This document shows, in pieces, positions 27,113 to 36,219 of a stretch of DNA of 64,000 bases. Source of the stretch: Pseudoneobacillus sp052180215 (GTDB taxonomy: Bacteria > Bacillota > Bacilli > Bacillales > Cytobacillaceae); assembly GCF_052180215.1 (NCBI RefSeq), contig NZ_CP197471.1:3382001-3446000 (forward strand). The letters are read 5' to 3'. Made by a program: the position numbers and the translations under genes. The notes beneath the pieces are model-generated. The model was given only the letters and a program-made list of their open reading frames with translations, did no database searches and was not told the DNA's origin. The stretch's first letter is position 1. Each line of letters opens with the position of its first letter.

Positions 27113-28186
27113 TTAGCTATTTTGTTTAATACTATCGACAGTCGTTTTGTCACAAGCTTTCACTAGCTTGACAAGTAATTCTTTTGCCGCTGCATAATCA
27201 TCAACATGAATGATGGAAGCGTGTGTATGAATATAACGAGAGCAAATCCCGACAACTGCACTTGGTACACCATTGTTAGATGTATGCACTCTTCCAGCAT
27301 CTGTTCCACCTTGAGAAACAAAGTATTGATAAGGAATGGAATGAGTTTCAGCCGTATCAAGAACAAATTCTCTCATTCCTCTGTGAGTTACCATAGAACG
27401 GTCAAGGATTCGCAATAGCGTTCCTTTACCTAATTGACCAAATTCATTTTTACTGCCTGACATATCATTTGCTGGACTCGCATCTAAAGCAAAGAATATA
27501 TCTGGATTTATCATATTAGCAGCTGTTTGTGCACCGCGTAACCCCACTTCTTCCTGCACTGTTGCACCAGAATATAATAGGTTTGGCAATTTTTCATCTT
27601 TTAGTTCTTTCAATAATTCAATAGATAATCCGCATCCATAACGATTATCCCAGGCCTTTGCTAAGATTTTCTTAGGATTAGCCATTGGTGTAAATGGGCA
27701 GATTGGAACGATTTGTTGACCTGGACGGATACCTATTCTTTCTGCGTCTTCACGGTCATCTGCTCCAATATCGATGAGCATATTTTGAATTTCCATAGGT
27801 TTACTGCGTTTTGCCTCATCCAATAAATGTGGTGGTATGGATCCAATAACACCTACCACTGGACCTTGTTCTGTCATAATTTGAACTCGCTGAGCTAATA
27901 AAACCTGGCTCCACCATCCACCTAACGTTTGAAAACGAATCATTCCATTATCCGTAATGGATGTAACCATAAATCCTACTTCATCCATATGGCCAGCTAC
28001 CATAACAGTAGGTCCATTTAAATCTCCTTTTTTAACCCCGAAAACACTTCCAAGCTTGTCTTGGATAATTTCATCTGAGTACGCTGTTAATTGTTCTTTC
28101 ATAAACTTACGTACTAGATATTCATTTCCAGGTGCGCCTTGTAATTCTGTTAATGTTTTAAATAGTTCTAAAGTATCTTGATTCAT
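27113..28186 (-). CDS. ytoP: M42-family metallopeptidase (glutamyl aminopeptidase/YtoP)
   Basis: 357 residues, the B. subtilis YtoP length. Two-metal M42 peptidase with ligands in VAGHMDEVGFMV (His, about 66), AKAWDNRYGCG (bridging Asp), QEEVGLRGA (catalytic Glu-Glu) and FALDAS (Asp). SQGGTDAGRVH near the C-terminus carries the last His. Such enzymes form large tetrahedral cytosolic complexes that trim peptides. Start ATG 28186 with GGAGGAGCTAATAAA upstream. Divergent from ytzB. Confidence 0.94.
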   Translation of the reverse strand: MNQDTLELFKTLTELQGAPGNEYLVRKFMKEQLTAYSDEIIQDKLGSVFGVKKGDLNGPTVMVAGHMDEVGFMVTSITDNGMIRFQTLGGWWSQVLLAQRVQIMTEQGPVVGVIGSIPPHLLDEAKRSKPMEIQNMLIDIGADDREDAERIGIRPGQQIVPICPFTPMANPKKILAKAWDNRYGCGLSIELLKELKDEKLPNLLYSGATVQEEVGLRGAQTAANMINPDIFFALDASPANDMSGSKNEFGQLGKGTLLRILDRSMVTHRGMREFVLDTAETHSIPYQYFVSQGGTDAGRVHTSNNGVPSAVVGICSRYIHTHASIIHVDDYAAAKELLVKLVKACDKTTVDSIKQNS

Positions 28187-28367
28187 TTTATTAGCTCCTC
28201 CTGAATTCTTTATGAAAACGAAACATATGTATATTTTGTATTTTACAAAAATTCCAGACCCGTGACCACTATTTAATTATTTTACTTACCCAAATCCATT
28301 CGCAACTGCATTTGTTGTAAGGTATACTTATTTTAAAAGAAGACCCAACATGAAAGGGGCCAGGGTT

Positions 28368-28682
28368 ATGAAATGGAAGTCTTTTTTATTAGGTGTAGCA
28401 GTTGGTGCGATTAGTGGCTATGCAACAAATAAATATATAACATCCCAAACTTATTTATCTGCCGAAAAAGTTCTTGAAAATACTAAAAGACAATTTAAAG
28501 AACAAGGTCCTATTTCTGGCTCATGGATTCACATGAAGCTTGAGCCGTTTCAGAAAAACCATGTATCTTATCAAGTTTATAAAGGTGGGATTTCAAGAAA
28601 CGACAGCAATGGAAAACCTGAACAATTTGAATTTGTAGCAGATGCCAAAACAGGTACTTTATTGGATGTGTATCCTATTTAG
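28368..28682 (+). CDS. ytzB: YtzB, small PepSY-domain protein
   Basis: 104 residues from ATG 28368, equal to B. subtilis YtzB. An N-terminal hydrophobic stretch (FLLGVAVGAISGYATNKYI) is probably a membrane anchor or signal. The rest is one PepSY domain ending FVADAKTGTLLDVYPI. PepSY domains are linked to inhibition of extracytoplasmic proteases. Start chosen over 28350 because CAGGG lies directly before ATGAAATGG. The TAG stop sits inside the 8-bp target duplication of a MITE (ATTTAGAA at 28677). Confidence 0.88.
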   Translation: MKWKSFLLGVAVGAISGYATNKYITSQTYLSAEKVLENTKRQFKEQGPISGSWIHMKLEPFQKNHVSYQVYKGGISRNDSNGKPEQFEFVADAKTGTLLDVYPI

Positions 28683-28684
28683 AA

Positions 28685-28829
28685 GGCTCTTTTCTGAAAC
28701 TTTGTTGCTTTTTCTAATTAATAAATAGGAATTTCACTATATATGATGTTGAAACACGTATTGAAATGAAGAAAAGAGCTGAGCGCTTATTAAGAGAGTC
28801 CTAAAACCACAATCTATACGAAAACAGCC
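28685..28829. mobile_element. MITE-like element, copy 2, with perfect 8-bp target duplication
   Basis: This 145-bp non-coding element starts GGCTCTTTTCT and ends CGAAAACAGCC. It is flanked by ATTTAGAA on both sides (28677-28684 and 28830-28837), a perfect 8-bp duplication. It shares ends and the internal AAGAAAAGAGCT with copy 1 at 15027-15198. The first 95 nt can fold through AGCTCTTTTCT-type arms. It separates the ytzB stop from the ytzB terminator. Confidence 0.82.
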
Positions 28830-28833
28830 ATTT

Positions 28834-28865
28834 AGAAAGAAGGAGAAACCCTTCTTTCTATTTTT
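28834..28865 (+). terminator. terminator of ytzB
   Basis: A 10-bp stem AGAAAGAAGG/CCTTCTTTCT with loop AGAAAC, then ATTTTTC. It overlaps the ytnP stop region on the other strand. Confidence 0.75.
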
Positions 28866-29697
28866 CTCTTTTTATAGCCTCTGTTATTTTTCCCGTTTCA
28901 TCCCACTTTACTGCTCGATAAATAGCATCATGATAGAAGATAAACCAGGCGTTTTCCTGCATCCCATGCGGTATCCATTTTTCTTTTGCATAAATCGAAT
29001 CCATTGGATAATCATCATAAGCCATCACCCAAAGCGGGTTATGATGAGCATGTGTCGGCATTAAATCAGCCATATGTATAATTGTTCCCATCTCATCTTT
29101 TATCATTAAAATGGAATGTCCATCACTATGGCCGCCAGTATGGATCAGTTTGATTGGACCAAGCTCCCAAGAATCAGTAAAAGTCTCAACTTGCTCTGTA
29201 ATTGCTTCCCAATTTTCCTTCCAATACGTATTAGCCGAGCGAATATTTGGGTTTTGCATTTCGTTCCATTCAGTATCAGAGGTAATAATCTTAGCTTTAG
29301 GAAAAACAGATGTAAACTTTTCATCTTCTAATTTAGTTAAACCGCAAGCATGATCAAAATGTAAATGGGTCATTAATATATAATCGATATCCGATGTGGC
29401 CAAACCTAACAACGCTAGATCTTCTTCAAGATTGGACTCTTCCGTAACCCCAAAATTCCTTTTTTGCTTATCGGATAATTTTCCCTTTCCAATACCAGAC
29501 TCAACAAGAATATTTTTACCACTCCATTGAATAAGAATTGGGTCTGTACGTAATTCGATTTGATTTTTCTCATTACAAGGATATCTTTTTTCCCATAACG
29601 GCTTCGGCACTACACCAAACATAGCTCCGCCATCTAAGTTCGTGACCCCGCCTGAAAGCCAAGTAAACTTTACATCCTTCAGTTTAAGTGTTTCCAT
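28858..29697 (-). CDS. ytnP: YtnP, metallo-beta-lactamase-fold lactonase
   Basis: 279 residues. The zinc motif HLHFDHACG (HxHxDH) and later HTGGHSDGH and ADLMPTHAH blocks define an MBL hydrolase. WLSGGVTNLDGGAMFGVVPKPLW at the N-terminus is a YtnP hallmark, split here over two short matches. B. subtilis YtnP is reported as a quorum-quenching lactonase that interferes with Streptomyces signalling; the same role here is inference. Start ATG 29697 after AAAGGGTGAGCAGA; an in-frame GTG at 29706 lies in that site. The 52-bp hairpin array lies upstream. Confidence 0.93.
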   Translation of the reverse strand: METLKLKDVKFTWLSGGVTNLDGGAMFGVVPKPLWEKRYPCNEKNQIELRTDPILIQWSGKNILVESGIGKGKLSDKQKRNFGVTEESNLEEDLALLGLATSDIDYILMTHLHFDHACGLTKLEDEKFTSVFPKAKIITSDTEWNEMQNPNIRSANTYWKENWEAITEQVETFTDSWELGPIKLIHTGGHSDGHSILMIKDEMGTIIHMADLMPTHAHHNPLWVMAYDDYPMDSIYAKEKWIPHGMQENAWFIFYHDAIYRAVKWDETGKITEAIKREK

Positions 29698-29849
29698 TCT
29701 GCTCACCCTTTCCTCGTTTCATTTTACCATTTTTAGAAAATTAGAAATAATAATTCACCTTGTTTTTACTTTGATATTTTTTTTCTTATTCAAAATTTTA
29801 TTAGCAGCATGCATTTCATGATGGACATTAATAACCATACCTTGCCTAA

Positions 29850-30180
29850 CTATGTCCGTCACTACCTTTATGACAGACATTTTAATTTTGTACTCTAACT
29901 CTTTTGTCCATCATTACCTTCATGATGGACATTCTAATTTTGTACTCGAACCCTTTTGTCCATCATTACCTTCATGATGGACATTCTAATTTTGTACTCG
30001 AACCCTTTTGTCCATCATTACCTTCATGATGGACATTCTAACTCTGTACTCGAACCCTTTTGTCCATCATTACCTTCATGATGGACATTCTAACTCTGTA
30101 CTCGAACCGTTTTGTCCATCATTACCTTCATGATGGACATTCTAACTCTGTACTCGAACTCTTTTGTCCATCATTAACCC
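29850..30180. repeat. 52-bp tandem array, each unit carrying a 10-bp-stem hairpin
   Basis: Units begin at 29850 (degenerate), 29902, 29954, 30006, 30058, 30110 and 30162 (partial), with exact 52-bp spacing. Each full unit contains TGTCCATCAT-N7-ATGATGGACA, a perfect inverted repeat, followed by a TTCTAAYTYTGTACTCGAAC linker. The degenerate first unit keeps much of the stem, with one A-T pair replaced by G-C. There is no coding potential. It lies between the trmB terminator and ytnP. Confidence 0.95.
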
Positions 30181-30194
30181 TTTTTCCCTTAATA

Positions 30195-30222
30195 GAAAAA
30201 GACCAACTCATCTGAATTGGCC
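30195..30222 (-). terminator. terminator of trmB
   Basis: Minus strand GGCCAA-N10-TTGGTC followed by TTTTTCT, 9 nt after the trmB stop. Confidence 0.7.
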
Positions 30223-30230
30223 AACTTTGC

Positions 30231-30878
30231 TTATTTTTTATTTTGGTATTTCACTTCACAGCGATAAATTCGATTTCCTTTTTGAGAAAATTTCTCTTCA
30301 TATTCAGTCATAATATTACCTTCAAAATCACTTTGATGTAAATCAAGGTTGACGTATGTCAATAATAAACCATATTTCGAAAAGCTCGTTAACGAATATT
30401 CAAATAAGCCTTGGTTATCGGTTTTAAAGTGTATTTCCCCAGCATCCACAAGTATATTTTCGTAAATACGCAGAAAACTTTCAAACGTTAATCTTCTTTT
30501 GGCATGTCTATATTTAGGCCATGGATCAGAGAAATTCAAATACACACGGTCAACATCACTTTTGGCAAAGTATTTTTCAAGATCCTCAGCATTAACATTA
30601 AGTAATTTTACATTAGGAAGCTCTTCATCGATAAGTTTTTCTAACGCAGAGACAATAACACTATCTGCTAACTCGATTCCAAGATAATTGATATGAGGAT
30701 TCGATTTGGCCATTCCAGTAATAAAACGACCTTTTCCAGTTCCGATTTCTATATGAAGAGGTTGATTTTTGTCAAAAACCTCTGACCATTTTCCTTTGTG
30801 TTGCTCTGGATTCGCAATTACATATTGTGGGTATTGATTCATTTTCTCTTTTGCCCACGGTTTATTTCTTTGTCTCAT
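30231..30878 (-). CDS. trmB: tRNA (guanine-N7-)-methyltransferase
   Basis: Makes m7G46 in tRNA using SAM. 215 residues from ATG 30878, as in Bacillus TrmB (YtmQ). Start supported by GAGGAGTGTCAAA; an in-frame extension to 30998 has no family match. Motif I is HIEIGTGKGRF. The family signature NFSDPWPKYRHAKRRL holds the tRNA-binding and catalytic Asp. FKTDNQGLFEYS is also typical. Divergent from ytzH as in B. subtilis. Confidence 0.96.
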   Translation of the reverse strand: MRQRNKPWAKEKMNQYPQYVIANPEQHKGKWSEVFDKNQPLHIEIGTGKGRFITGMAKSNPHINYLGIELADSVIVSALEKLIDEELPNVKLLNVNAEDLEKYFAKSDVDRVYLNFSDPWPKYRHAKRRLTFESFLRIYENILVDAGEIHFKTDNQGLFEYSLTSFSKYGLLLTYVNLDLHQSDFEGNIMTEYEEKFSQKGNRIYRCEVKYQNKK

Positions 30879-31050
30879 TTTGACACTCCTCATTAAACAT
30901 TTTCGTTCAAACCATATCATGTAATCAGGAATTCTGGCAAGTTGAAATATATTTAGTGTATAAGTGTATCCTGTGCATAAACATAAAAAAGAATCCACAA
31001 TCTAAAATGTGAATTCCTTTTTTATAATTAGGCGAAAGGTGATTATAACA

Positions 31051-31329
31051 ATGCCCATAAATTCTCAAGATCAAGTAAATTTATTGAAAGATATTTTAAA
31101 CAACCATCAGACAGATTGTTGTGGTTCTGTTTCAGAGTGTGAACAGCTTGAACGCCTTGTAAAATCTTTAATGGTGAATAATGATATTAATCATAACATT
31201 AAGAACGTTTTACAAGAAATCTATACCTATAGTCAAGATGGTGTGAATACTCCTAACTTGGATGAACATATTACGACCAATCAAGCTCAATTAGCACAAT
31301 GGGTGAATAATATTGATCAATTTTCCTAA
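31051..31329 (+). CDS. ytzH: YtzH-like small protein
   Basis: 92 residues from ATG 31051 (GAAAGGTGATTATAACA upstream), the remembered B. subtilis YtzH length. The conserved N-terminal block HQTDCCGSVSECEQLERL has two adjacent Cys plus a third, possibly metal or redox related. The rest is helical and acidic. Function unknown. Its stop codon overlaps the ytmP stop by 4 nt on the opposite strand. Confidence 0.88.
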   Translation: MPINSQDQVNLLKDILNNHQTDCCGSVSECEQLERLVKSLMVNNDINHNIKNVLQEIYTYSQDGVNTPNLDEHITTNQAQLAQWVNNIDQFS

Positions 31330-32096
31330 ATGACTTCTAAATAGTCAATCCACTTATTCATTTCACCTAGACGATTTTTACTTTTATACCATTGAATAGA
31401 GTTAATAGTCTGGGCAAACACATACCAACGCATTCTTAGAGCTAAATGCTCTGTTAGCTTTATTCCATAAAGTTCAAGCCAACTAGCCCAGCTATCTTTT
31501 GGTATGTACCAATATAAAAGTTGCCCTAAATCAATAGCGGGGTCTGCAATCATTGCATCGTCCCAATCAATTAAAAAGAGTTCCTTTTCTTCGGTTAAGA
31601 GCCAGTTATTATGATTAACATCGGTATGGCAAACCGTTTTTTCTTCTGTTTGTATATGGACAAGTTCATCGTTTAAAAATTCCAACACACGTTGTACGGA
31701 TGGAATTTTAATAATATCCAATTCAAGCCCTTCTTTGAGTGTTCGAAGGAGGGTTTCTGGTTGCAGAGGCGATTTACCTAGACGTTTCAGCATCCCAAGT
31801 AATGGCTTGGAACGATGGATTTTTTTTAGAAGCTTTGCCACCTGGTCTGCACACATTTCAGACGGTTTCAATTCTCTTCCGTCCATCCACTGCTGTGCAG
31901 TAATGACGTCCCCATTTTCTAATCTTTTCGTCCAAACAAGTTTAGGGACAATTCCTTCTGCTGACAAAACAGCTAAAAACGGTGAAGAATTTCGTTTTAA
32001 AAAGAGCTTTTGCTCTTCGTATTGAGCATAAAAAGCCTCACCCGTTGCGCCGCCAGCAGGAACAATTTCCCATTCCTGTCCAAGTAAATGTTCCAA
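31326..32096 (-). CDS. ytmP: YtmP, aminoglycoside phosphotransferase/choline kinase-like protein
   Basis: 256 residues with the APH/eukaryotic-like kinase fold. The catalytic loop is CHTDVNHNNWLL (Asp then Asn), followed by the metal-binding LIDWDDAMIADPAIDL. An N-terminal Gly-rich stretch AGGATGEAF replaces the usual nucleotide loop. Family members phosphorylate small hydroxyl compounds or antibiotics; the natural substrate of YtmP is not known. Same neighbourhood as in B. subtilis (trmB-ytzH-ytmP-amyX). Confidence 0.88.
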   Translation of the reverse strand: MEHLLGQEWEIVPAGGATGEAFYAQYEEQKLFLKRNSSPFLAVLSAEGIVPKLVWTKRLENGDVITAQQWMDGRELKPSEMCADQVAKLLKKIHRSKPLLGMLKRLGKSPLQPETLLRTLKEGLELDIIKIPSVQRVLEFLNDELVHIQTEEKTVCHTDVNHNNWLLTEEKELFLIDWDDAMIADPAIDLGQLLYWYIPKDSWASWLELYGIKLTEHLALRMRWYVFAQTINSIQWYKSKNRLGEMNKWIDYLEVI

Positions 32097-32167
32097 GATG
32101 GTTCACCTTCAATTTGTGCAATTTACAAAAACGTTATCGTCAAAAGTTAGAGGTTAAAAGTAAAATA

Positions 32168-32203
32168 AAAAAACAGCTATTGAGCAATTATTTCACAATA
32201 GCT
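32168..32203 (-). terminator. terminator of amyX
   Basis: Minus strand AGCTATTG-N13-CAATAGCT then GTTTTTTTA, about 70 nt after the amyX stop. Confidence 0.7.
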
Positions 32204-32271
32204 ATCTTATAGATTTTATCCCTAATTCCCTTTTGTCGTCAAGATAAAATTTAAAAGCGGAAGTGGCTTGA

Positions 32272-34425
32272 TTATTTAATGTGGCCTATTACAATTGCAC
32301 TTATCGGTTCTATTAATACCGTGTTCGAATGAAGTATATTTTTTTTAGTAGCACCTGCAAATTGATGATTAGCTAGTAGAAACCACTCTCCCTTTATAGG
32401 AAGTGGAATGGTTTGGGTGCTTTTTAAGGGATTGAAAATAACCACTATTTCAGACCATTCCCCATAGGAATGAATGTCCTTTAAACGATATCCCAGTATT
32501 GGCTCTGATAAGGGAAGCCATTCAAAATGAGTTCGTATTTGAGATGCTGAACGCAGCCTAAATGCTTGATTGCTTTTTCTAAGTTCAATGATTCCTTTTA
32601 AATATTCGATATCTTTAAGATAGGTTTGTTTTCTTTTCCAATCCAACCAATTTATTTTATTAGGAGAATTATAGCTATTCCCAATCTTTTCTTTTGTTCT
32701 GAAAAATTCCTGACCACTATGCAAAAAAGGGACTCCTTGAGAAAGAAGCAGAATGGTGCTTGCCAAAAGGTGGTACTTTCTCAAATCCTCTTCCTTTTCC
32801 TCAGGTTGTATCATTAAAAATTTATCCCACATGGTATGATTATCGTGAGATTCTAAATAATTTACGGTTTGACTTGGCTCTTGGAAAATACCTGATTCAC
32901 TTTCAGTTAACCCAATACTACCAGAAATAACCATTTTCGTTTGGGTTATTTTATCATGATTTCCAAATACAAAACCTTTATCTTGAAGGTTGAAGGTACT
33001 TCCTTTTATAGAATCACGGAAAACATCATTAAATTGTGCTATTTTTGGAAGTTTGAATTGATTCTTCAGTATTGCTTTCTCCTGTGTCGGAAGTGGAGTA
33101 TTTAAATCCCATCCTTCTCCAATCATTAAAAAGCTAGGATCTAACTGTTCTACTACTTCTCTCACCTGCTCCATTGTCTCTATGTCCAATATTCCCATTA
33201 AATCAAATCTTAGGCCATCGATACCATATTCCTGTACCCAAAATCGAACAGAATCAATAATAAATTTTCGGACCATTAGTCGTTCAGAAGCAATATCATT
33301 CCCAACCCCTGTACCGTTCGAAGGCATTCCAAATTCATCATGCCTAAAAAAATACCCTGGAACAATTTTTTCAAAAGTAGAATTTTCTCTGTCATATACA
33401 TGGTTATACACAACATCTAATATGACACGAATACCATTTTCCTGGACCGTACGAACAAGTTGTTTTAATTCGAGAATCCTTGAATAAGGATCACGAGGAT
33501 TCGTTGAATAGCTACCTTCTGGAACATTAAAATGAATAGGGTTATAACCCCAGTTATACTCAGAAAAATTTCCTAGTTCGTCTACCCCTTCAAAGTCTTG
33601 AACAGGCAAAAATTCAACATGAGTAATTCCCAATTCTTTCATGTAAGAAAGCCCTGTTAGTCCACCTTCTAAACTAGAAGTATTCGTTTCAGCAGCTCCT
33701 ATATATTTACCTTTTTGATGAATGCCACTCTGAGGATGGATAGTTAAGTCACGGATATGTGTTTCATATATAATAGCATCTACTGGGTGAGTAAACGGAG
33801 GGAGAATCGGTTTAGGTAGTCTAGTTTTTTCTAAATTAATGATAACGCCTTCCTTACCATTGGCGGTTACTGCAGTAGCATATGGGTCTACTGCTTCTCT
33901 CCATCTTAAATTTACACATACAAGGTAAGTATACGTAAAACCTTCTAAATTCCCTTGTTTTTTATAGGTCCATATGCCTTTTTCTTCCCTGCACATAGAC
34001 ACTACTTCAGAACTTCCTTCTGGAGAGATAATTTTAATATTAACCTGTGTTGCAGTTGGAGCCCATAATGTAAACTTTGTAGAATGCTCATTATAAAACA
34101 CACCTAAATCGTTTCCGTCATAATAAAATAATGAATCAAATTCATTTGTTCTAATGACAGCCCCAACTTGTAAATCGGTTTTTGTATCAAATTCGTCCAC
34201 TATCCAGTAAGTTCTTCCAAACTCTAATGTTGTGTCGAAATCACAAATATACTTATTGAATTCTGTAAGAGTATGTTTTTCTTTAATTTGAAGCGAATAT
34301 TTTTGATCACCATCTAGGATATAAAATAGATTAGAGTTTCCTTCATGATAGGAAAAAGGAAGAAGAATCGTGATCACGTTTAAATCATCTAAATAAGCAA
34401 AAAAATTTCGCTTGATGGAAATCAC
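32272..34425 (-). CDS. amyX: type I pullulanase
   Basis: Debranching enzyme (GH13_14) that cleaves alpha-1,6 links of pullulan and glycogen-derived dextrins. No signal peptide, so probably intracellular as in B. subtilis AmyX (about the same 717 residues). An N-terminal accessory domain and a CBM48-like domain (FTLWAPTATQVNIKI) precede the barrel. Signatures are YNWGYNP (type I pullulanase), LRFDLMGI (nucleophile Asp), MIGEGWD (acid Glu) and ESHDNHTMWD. The start is a GTG at 34425; AAGGAG lies 13 bases away, longer than usual, but a stop precedes in frame. Confidence 0.95.
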   Translation of the reverse strand: MISIKRNFFAYLDDLNVITILLPFSYHEGNSNLFYILDGDQKYSLQIKEKHTLTEFNKYICDFDTTLEFGRTYWIVDEFDTKTDLQVGAVIRTNEFDSLFYYDGNDLGVFYNEHSTKFTLWAPTATQVNIKIISPEGSSEVVSMCREEKGIWTYKKQGNLEGFTYTYLVCVNLRWREAVDPYATAVTANGKEGVIINLEKTRLPKPILPPFTHPVDAIIYETHIRDLTIHPQSGIHQKGKYIGAAETNTSSLEGGLTGLSYMKELGITHVEFLPVQDFEGVDELGNFSEYNWGYNPIHFNVPEGSYSTNPRDPYSRILELKQLVRTVQENGIRVILDVVYNHVYDRENSTFEKIVPGYFFRHDEFGMPSNGTGVGNDIASERLMVRKFIIDSVRFWVQEYGIDGLRFDLMGILDIETMEQVREVVEQLDPSFLMIGEGWDLNTPLPTQEKAILKNQFKLPKIAQFNDVFRDSIKGSTFNLQDKGFVFGNHDKITQTKMVISGSIGLTESESGIFQEPSQTVNYLESHDNHTMWDKFLMIQPEEKEEDLRKYHLLASTILLLSQGVPFLHSGQEFFRTKEKIGNSYNSPNKINWLDWKRKQTYLKDIEYLKGIIELRKSNQAFRLRSASQIRTHFEWLPLSEPILGYRLKDIHSYGEWSEIVVIFNPLKSTQTIPLPIKGEWFLLANHQFAGATKKNILHSNTVLIEPISAIVIGHIK

Positions 34426-34492
34426 TTTTGGTCTTCAGCTCCTTTTCAAAATCTTTCGTGTCAGGAATTATTTCTTCGTATAAGATTTGTTT

Positions 34493-35470
34493 TTATTCCC
34501 CTTTTATTTCTTCCTCTATATCATAGGTATCCCACTCAGGACGTCTATAACTAGTTGTTTGGCAATATTCAAGAAGTGATTGCGCACTTTTCAATTGAAT
34601 ATGCTTAAGCGGTGATTTCAATTTACGCATGGTTTGAAACCATTCTTCATAATTTCGTTTTTCAAATAATCTTACATCCTCAGGTGCATGCGGAAAGTCA
34701 ATATAACCATTCCGACTTAAAACCACTTTATGAATAGGCAGGTCTATTTCGTTTAACTGATAGATATTGCGAACAATTTTCTCTGTACGTTGTAAGGCTA
34801 TTAGCGGATTTAACACCTTTTTTTCTAATTGTCCAATTCTTTTTGTCCAAAAATGCTCGCTTCCTCCTAGAAAAACAGCATTTTCTTCATCCTCTAAAAA
34901 TGTTATACACCAAGTATCAGTAGGAGTAATGCAAATGATTTCAGTTTCAATTGGTGCATTTTTCAAAAGAAAAATCGGATGATAAAGAACTAAAAAGGTA
35001 TCTGGAAATCTTTGAACAAAAAACTTTAGACGTTCGTCAAAAAAGTATTGTGTATTCATGTGAGACTTTTCCGTAATAGTGGATGAAGCCCATTTTAATT
35101 GAAAACGAAAAAGCTGATCTAAAAATTGATGTTTCATATCTTCCTCGTTTGCAGGAAGATGTGAAAATCTAGTTGAAAATTGAAAAGATGTTTCCTCTTC
35201 ATCCATATTTTCTTCTTGAGGATTTTCATCCATTTTATCGTAAGAATTTTTATTTCCTCTTTTAAACATGACTTTTAGTTTATCAATAAGAGCCGGTTTT
35301 GGATCCTCCTCCCAAAACTCTTGCCCTAATGCTGATAGCTCTTGATTATGGATGCTATCTTTCAATTTATCCCATTGTTGTTTTTTTAATCTGACAAAAC
35401 GAGATGGATAATGGTATATATTTTGTTCATATCTTGAAACATAATCTTCAAGTTTGATTAATTGCCCCAT
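34493..35470 (-). CDS. ytlQ: YtlQ-like hypothetical protein with a possible NERD-like nuclease domain
   Basis: 325 residues, cytoplasmic by composition. The N-terminus (KLEDYVSRYEQNIYHYPSRF) and an acidic linker around residues 85-105 precede a domain at about 120-290. Its strands (ETEIICITPTDTWCITFLE) and late block (LPIHKVVLSRNGYIDF) recall the NERD/restriction-like fold, but a full catalytic set cannot be confirmed by eye. The symbol rests on position next to ytlP. It heads toward amyX with a 67-bp gap. Confidence 0.65.
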   Translation of the reverse strand: MGQLIKLEDYVSRYEQNIYHYPSRFVRLKKQQWDKLKDSIHNQELSALGQEFWEEDPKPALIDKLKVMFKRGNKNSYDKMDENPQEENMDEEETSFQFSTRFSHLPANEEDMKHQFLDQLFRFQLKWASSTITEKSHMNTQYFFDERLKFFVQRFPDTFLVLYHPIFLLKNAPIETEIICITPTDTWCITFLEDEENAVFLGGSEHFWTKRIGQLEKKVLNPLIALQRTEKIVRNIYQLNEIDLPIHKVVLSRNGYIDFPHAPEDVRLFEKRNYEEWFQTMRKLKSPLKHIQLKSAQSLLEYCQTTSYRRPEWDTYDIEEEIKGE

Positions 35471-35511
35471 CCAAGTAACCTGCTTTCTAACTACTATGTA
35501 TATATAATTTA

Positions 35512-36081
35512 TTATGATTGAAGCGAAAAGGTAATCAAATTTTCATATTTTGGCGTTTGTAAAAGATTGGTTTTATACAAAACGACATTAGTTGCCTGAA
35601 AAGAAAGCGGATTTTCCAGAAACAAATTTGATTTTTCTAGTAAGCTTGAATGAAATGATTCCTCGCTTGACCATTTTCTTGCTAGAGTAATATGTGGATG
35701 AAATGGCCTTTTTTCCAGCTCAAAACCGGCTTGTTCACAAGCATAAAAAACTTTATCACGGAGGGTATCCAGTTCTGTACTTTTATTTAATCCAGCCCAA
35801 AAAATCCTAGGGGATGTTTTCATTCCGAATGTTCCAAGATGAGATATCTCTAGTAAAAAGTCCTTCTCTTCCCTAATCTGATTAGAAACCAACTTTTCTA
35901 CTTCTTTAAGTTGATTTTGAGTGGCAAACCCCAAAAAAGCAAGCGTAATATGATAATCTGCTTGGTGGACCCATCTTTGGAAAGAAAGATATTCTTGAAA
36001 GTGACTTTTAGAATGGTTTAAATCATTTTTGATATTCTCAGGTAACTGCACGGCTAAAAAGTAATGTGTTTTATCAGACAT
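35512..36081 (-). CDS. thpR: RNA 2',3'-cyclic phosphodiesterase (YtlP/ThpR)
   Basis: 189 residues of the 2H phosphoesterase family. Two HxTx motifs are present: HITLAFLG (about residue 44) and HITLARKW (about residue 130), the defining pair that opens 2',3'-cyclic phosphates. FFLAVQLPENIK-like N-terminus is standard. Start ATG 36081 after AGGTGATAAGG; the GTG at 36090 is inside that site. Upstream of ytlQ with a 41-bp gap, so probably co-transcribed. Confidence 0.9.
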   Translation of the reverse strand: MSDKTHYFLAVQLPENIKNDLNHSKSHFQEYLSFQRWVHQADYHITLAFLGFATQNQLKEVEKLVSNQIREEKDFLLEISHLGTFGMKTSPRIFWAGLNKSTELDTLRDKVFYACEQAGFELEKRPFHPHITLARKWSSEESFHSSLLEKSNLFLENPLSFQATNVVLYKTNLLQTPKYENLITFSLQS

Positions 36082-36180
36082 CCTTATCACCTAACCTTCA
36101 TTCTTCTATCATGTGCCTTATTTTGTTTAATTCCTATTGATATTATGAAAAAATTAGTGATGTTCTTTCGAAAACAGTTG

Positions 36181-36212
36181 AAAAAAATAACACCCTGTTA
36201 GAGTGTTATTTT
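36181..36212 (-). terminator. terminator of ytjP
   Basis: Minus strand ATAACAC-N9-GTGTTAT flanked by A4/T7 tracts, directly after the ytjP stop. Confidence 0.75.
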
Positions 36213-36219
36213 ACATTTT

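Noticed and set aside
29850..30180. CRISPR array
   Set aside because: The 52-bp units are contiguous near-identical repeats with no unique spacers, and no cas genes are present.
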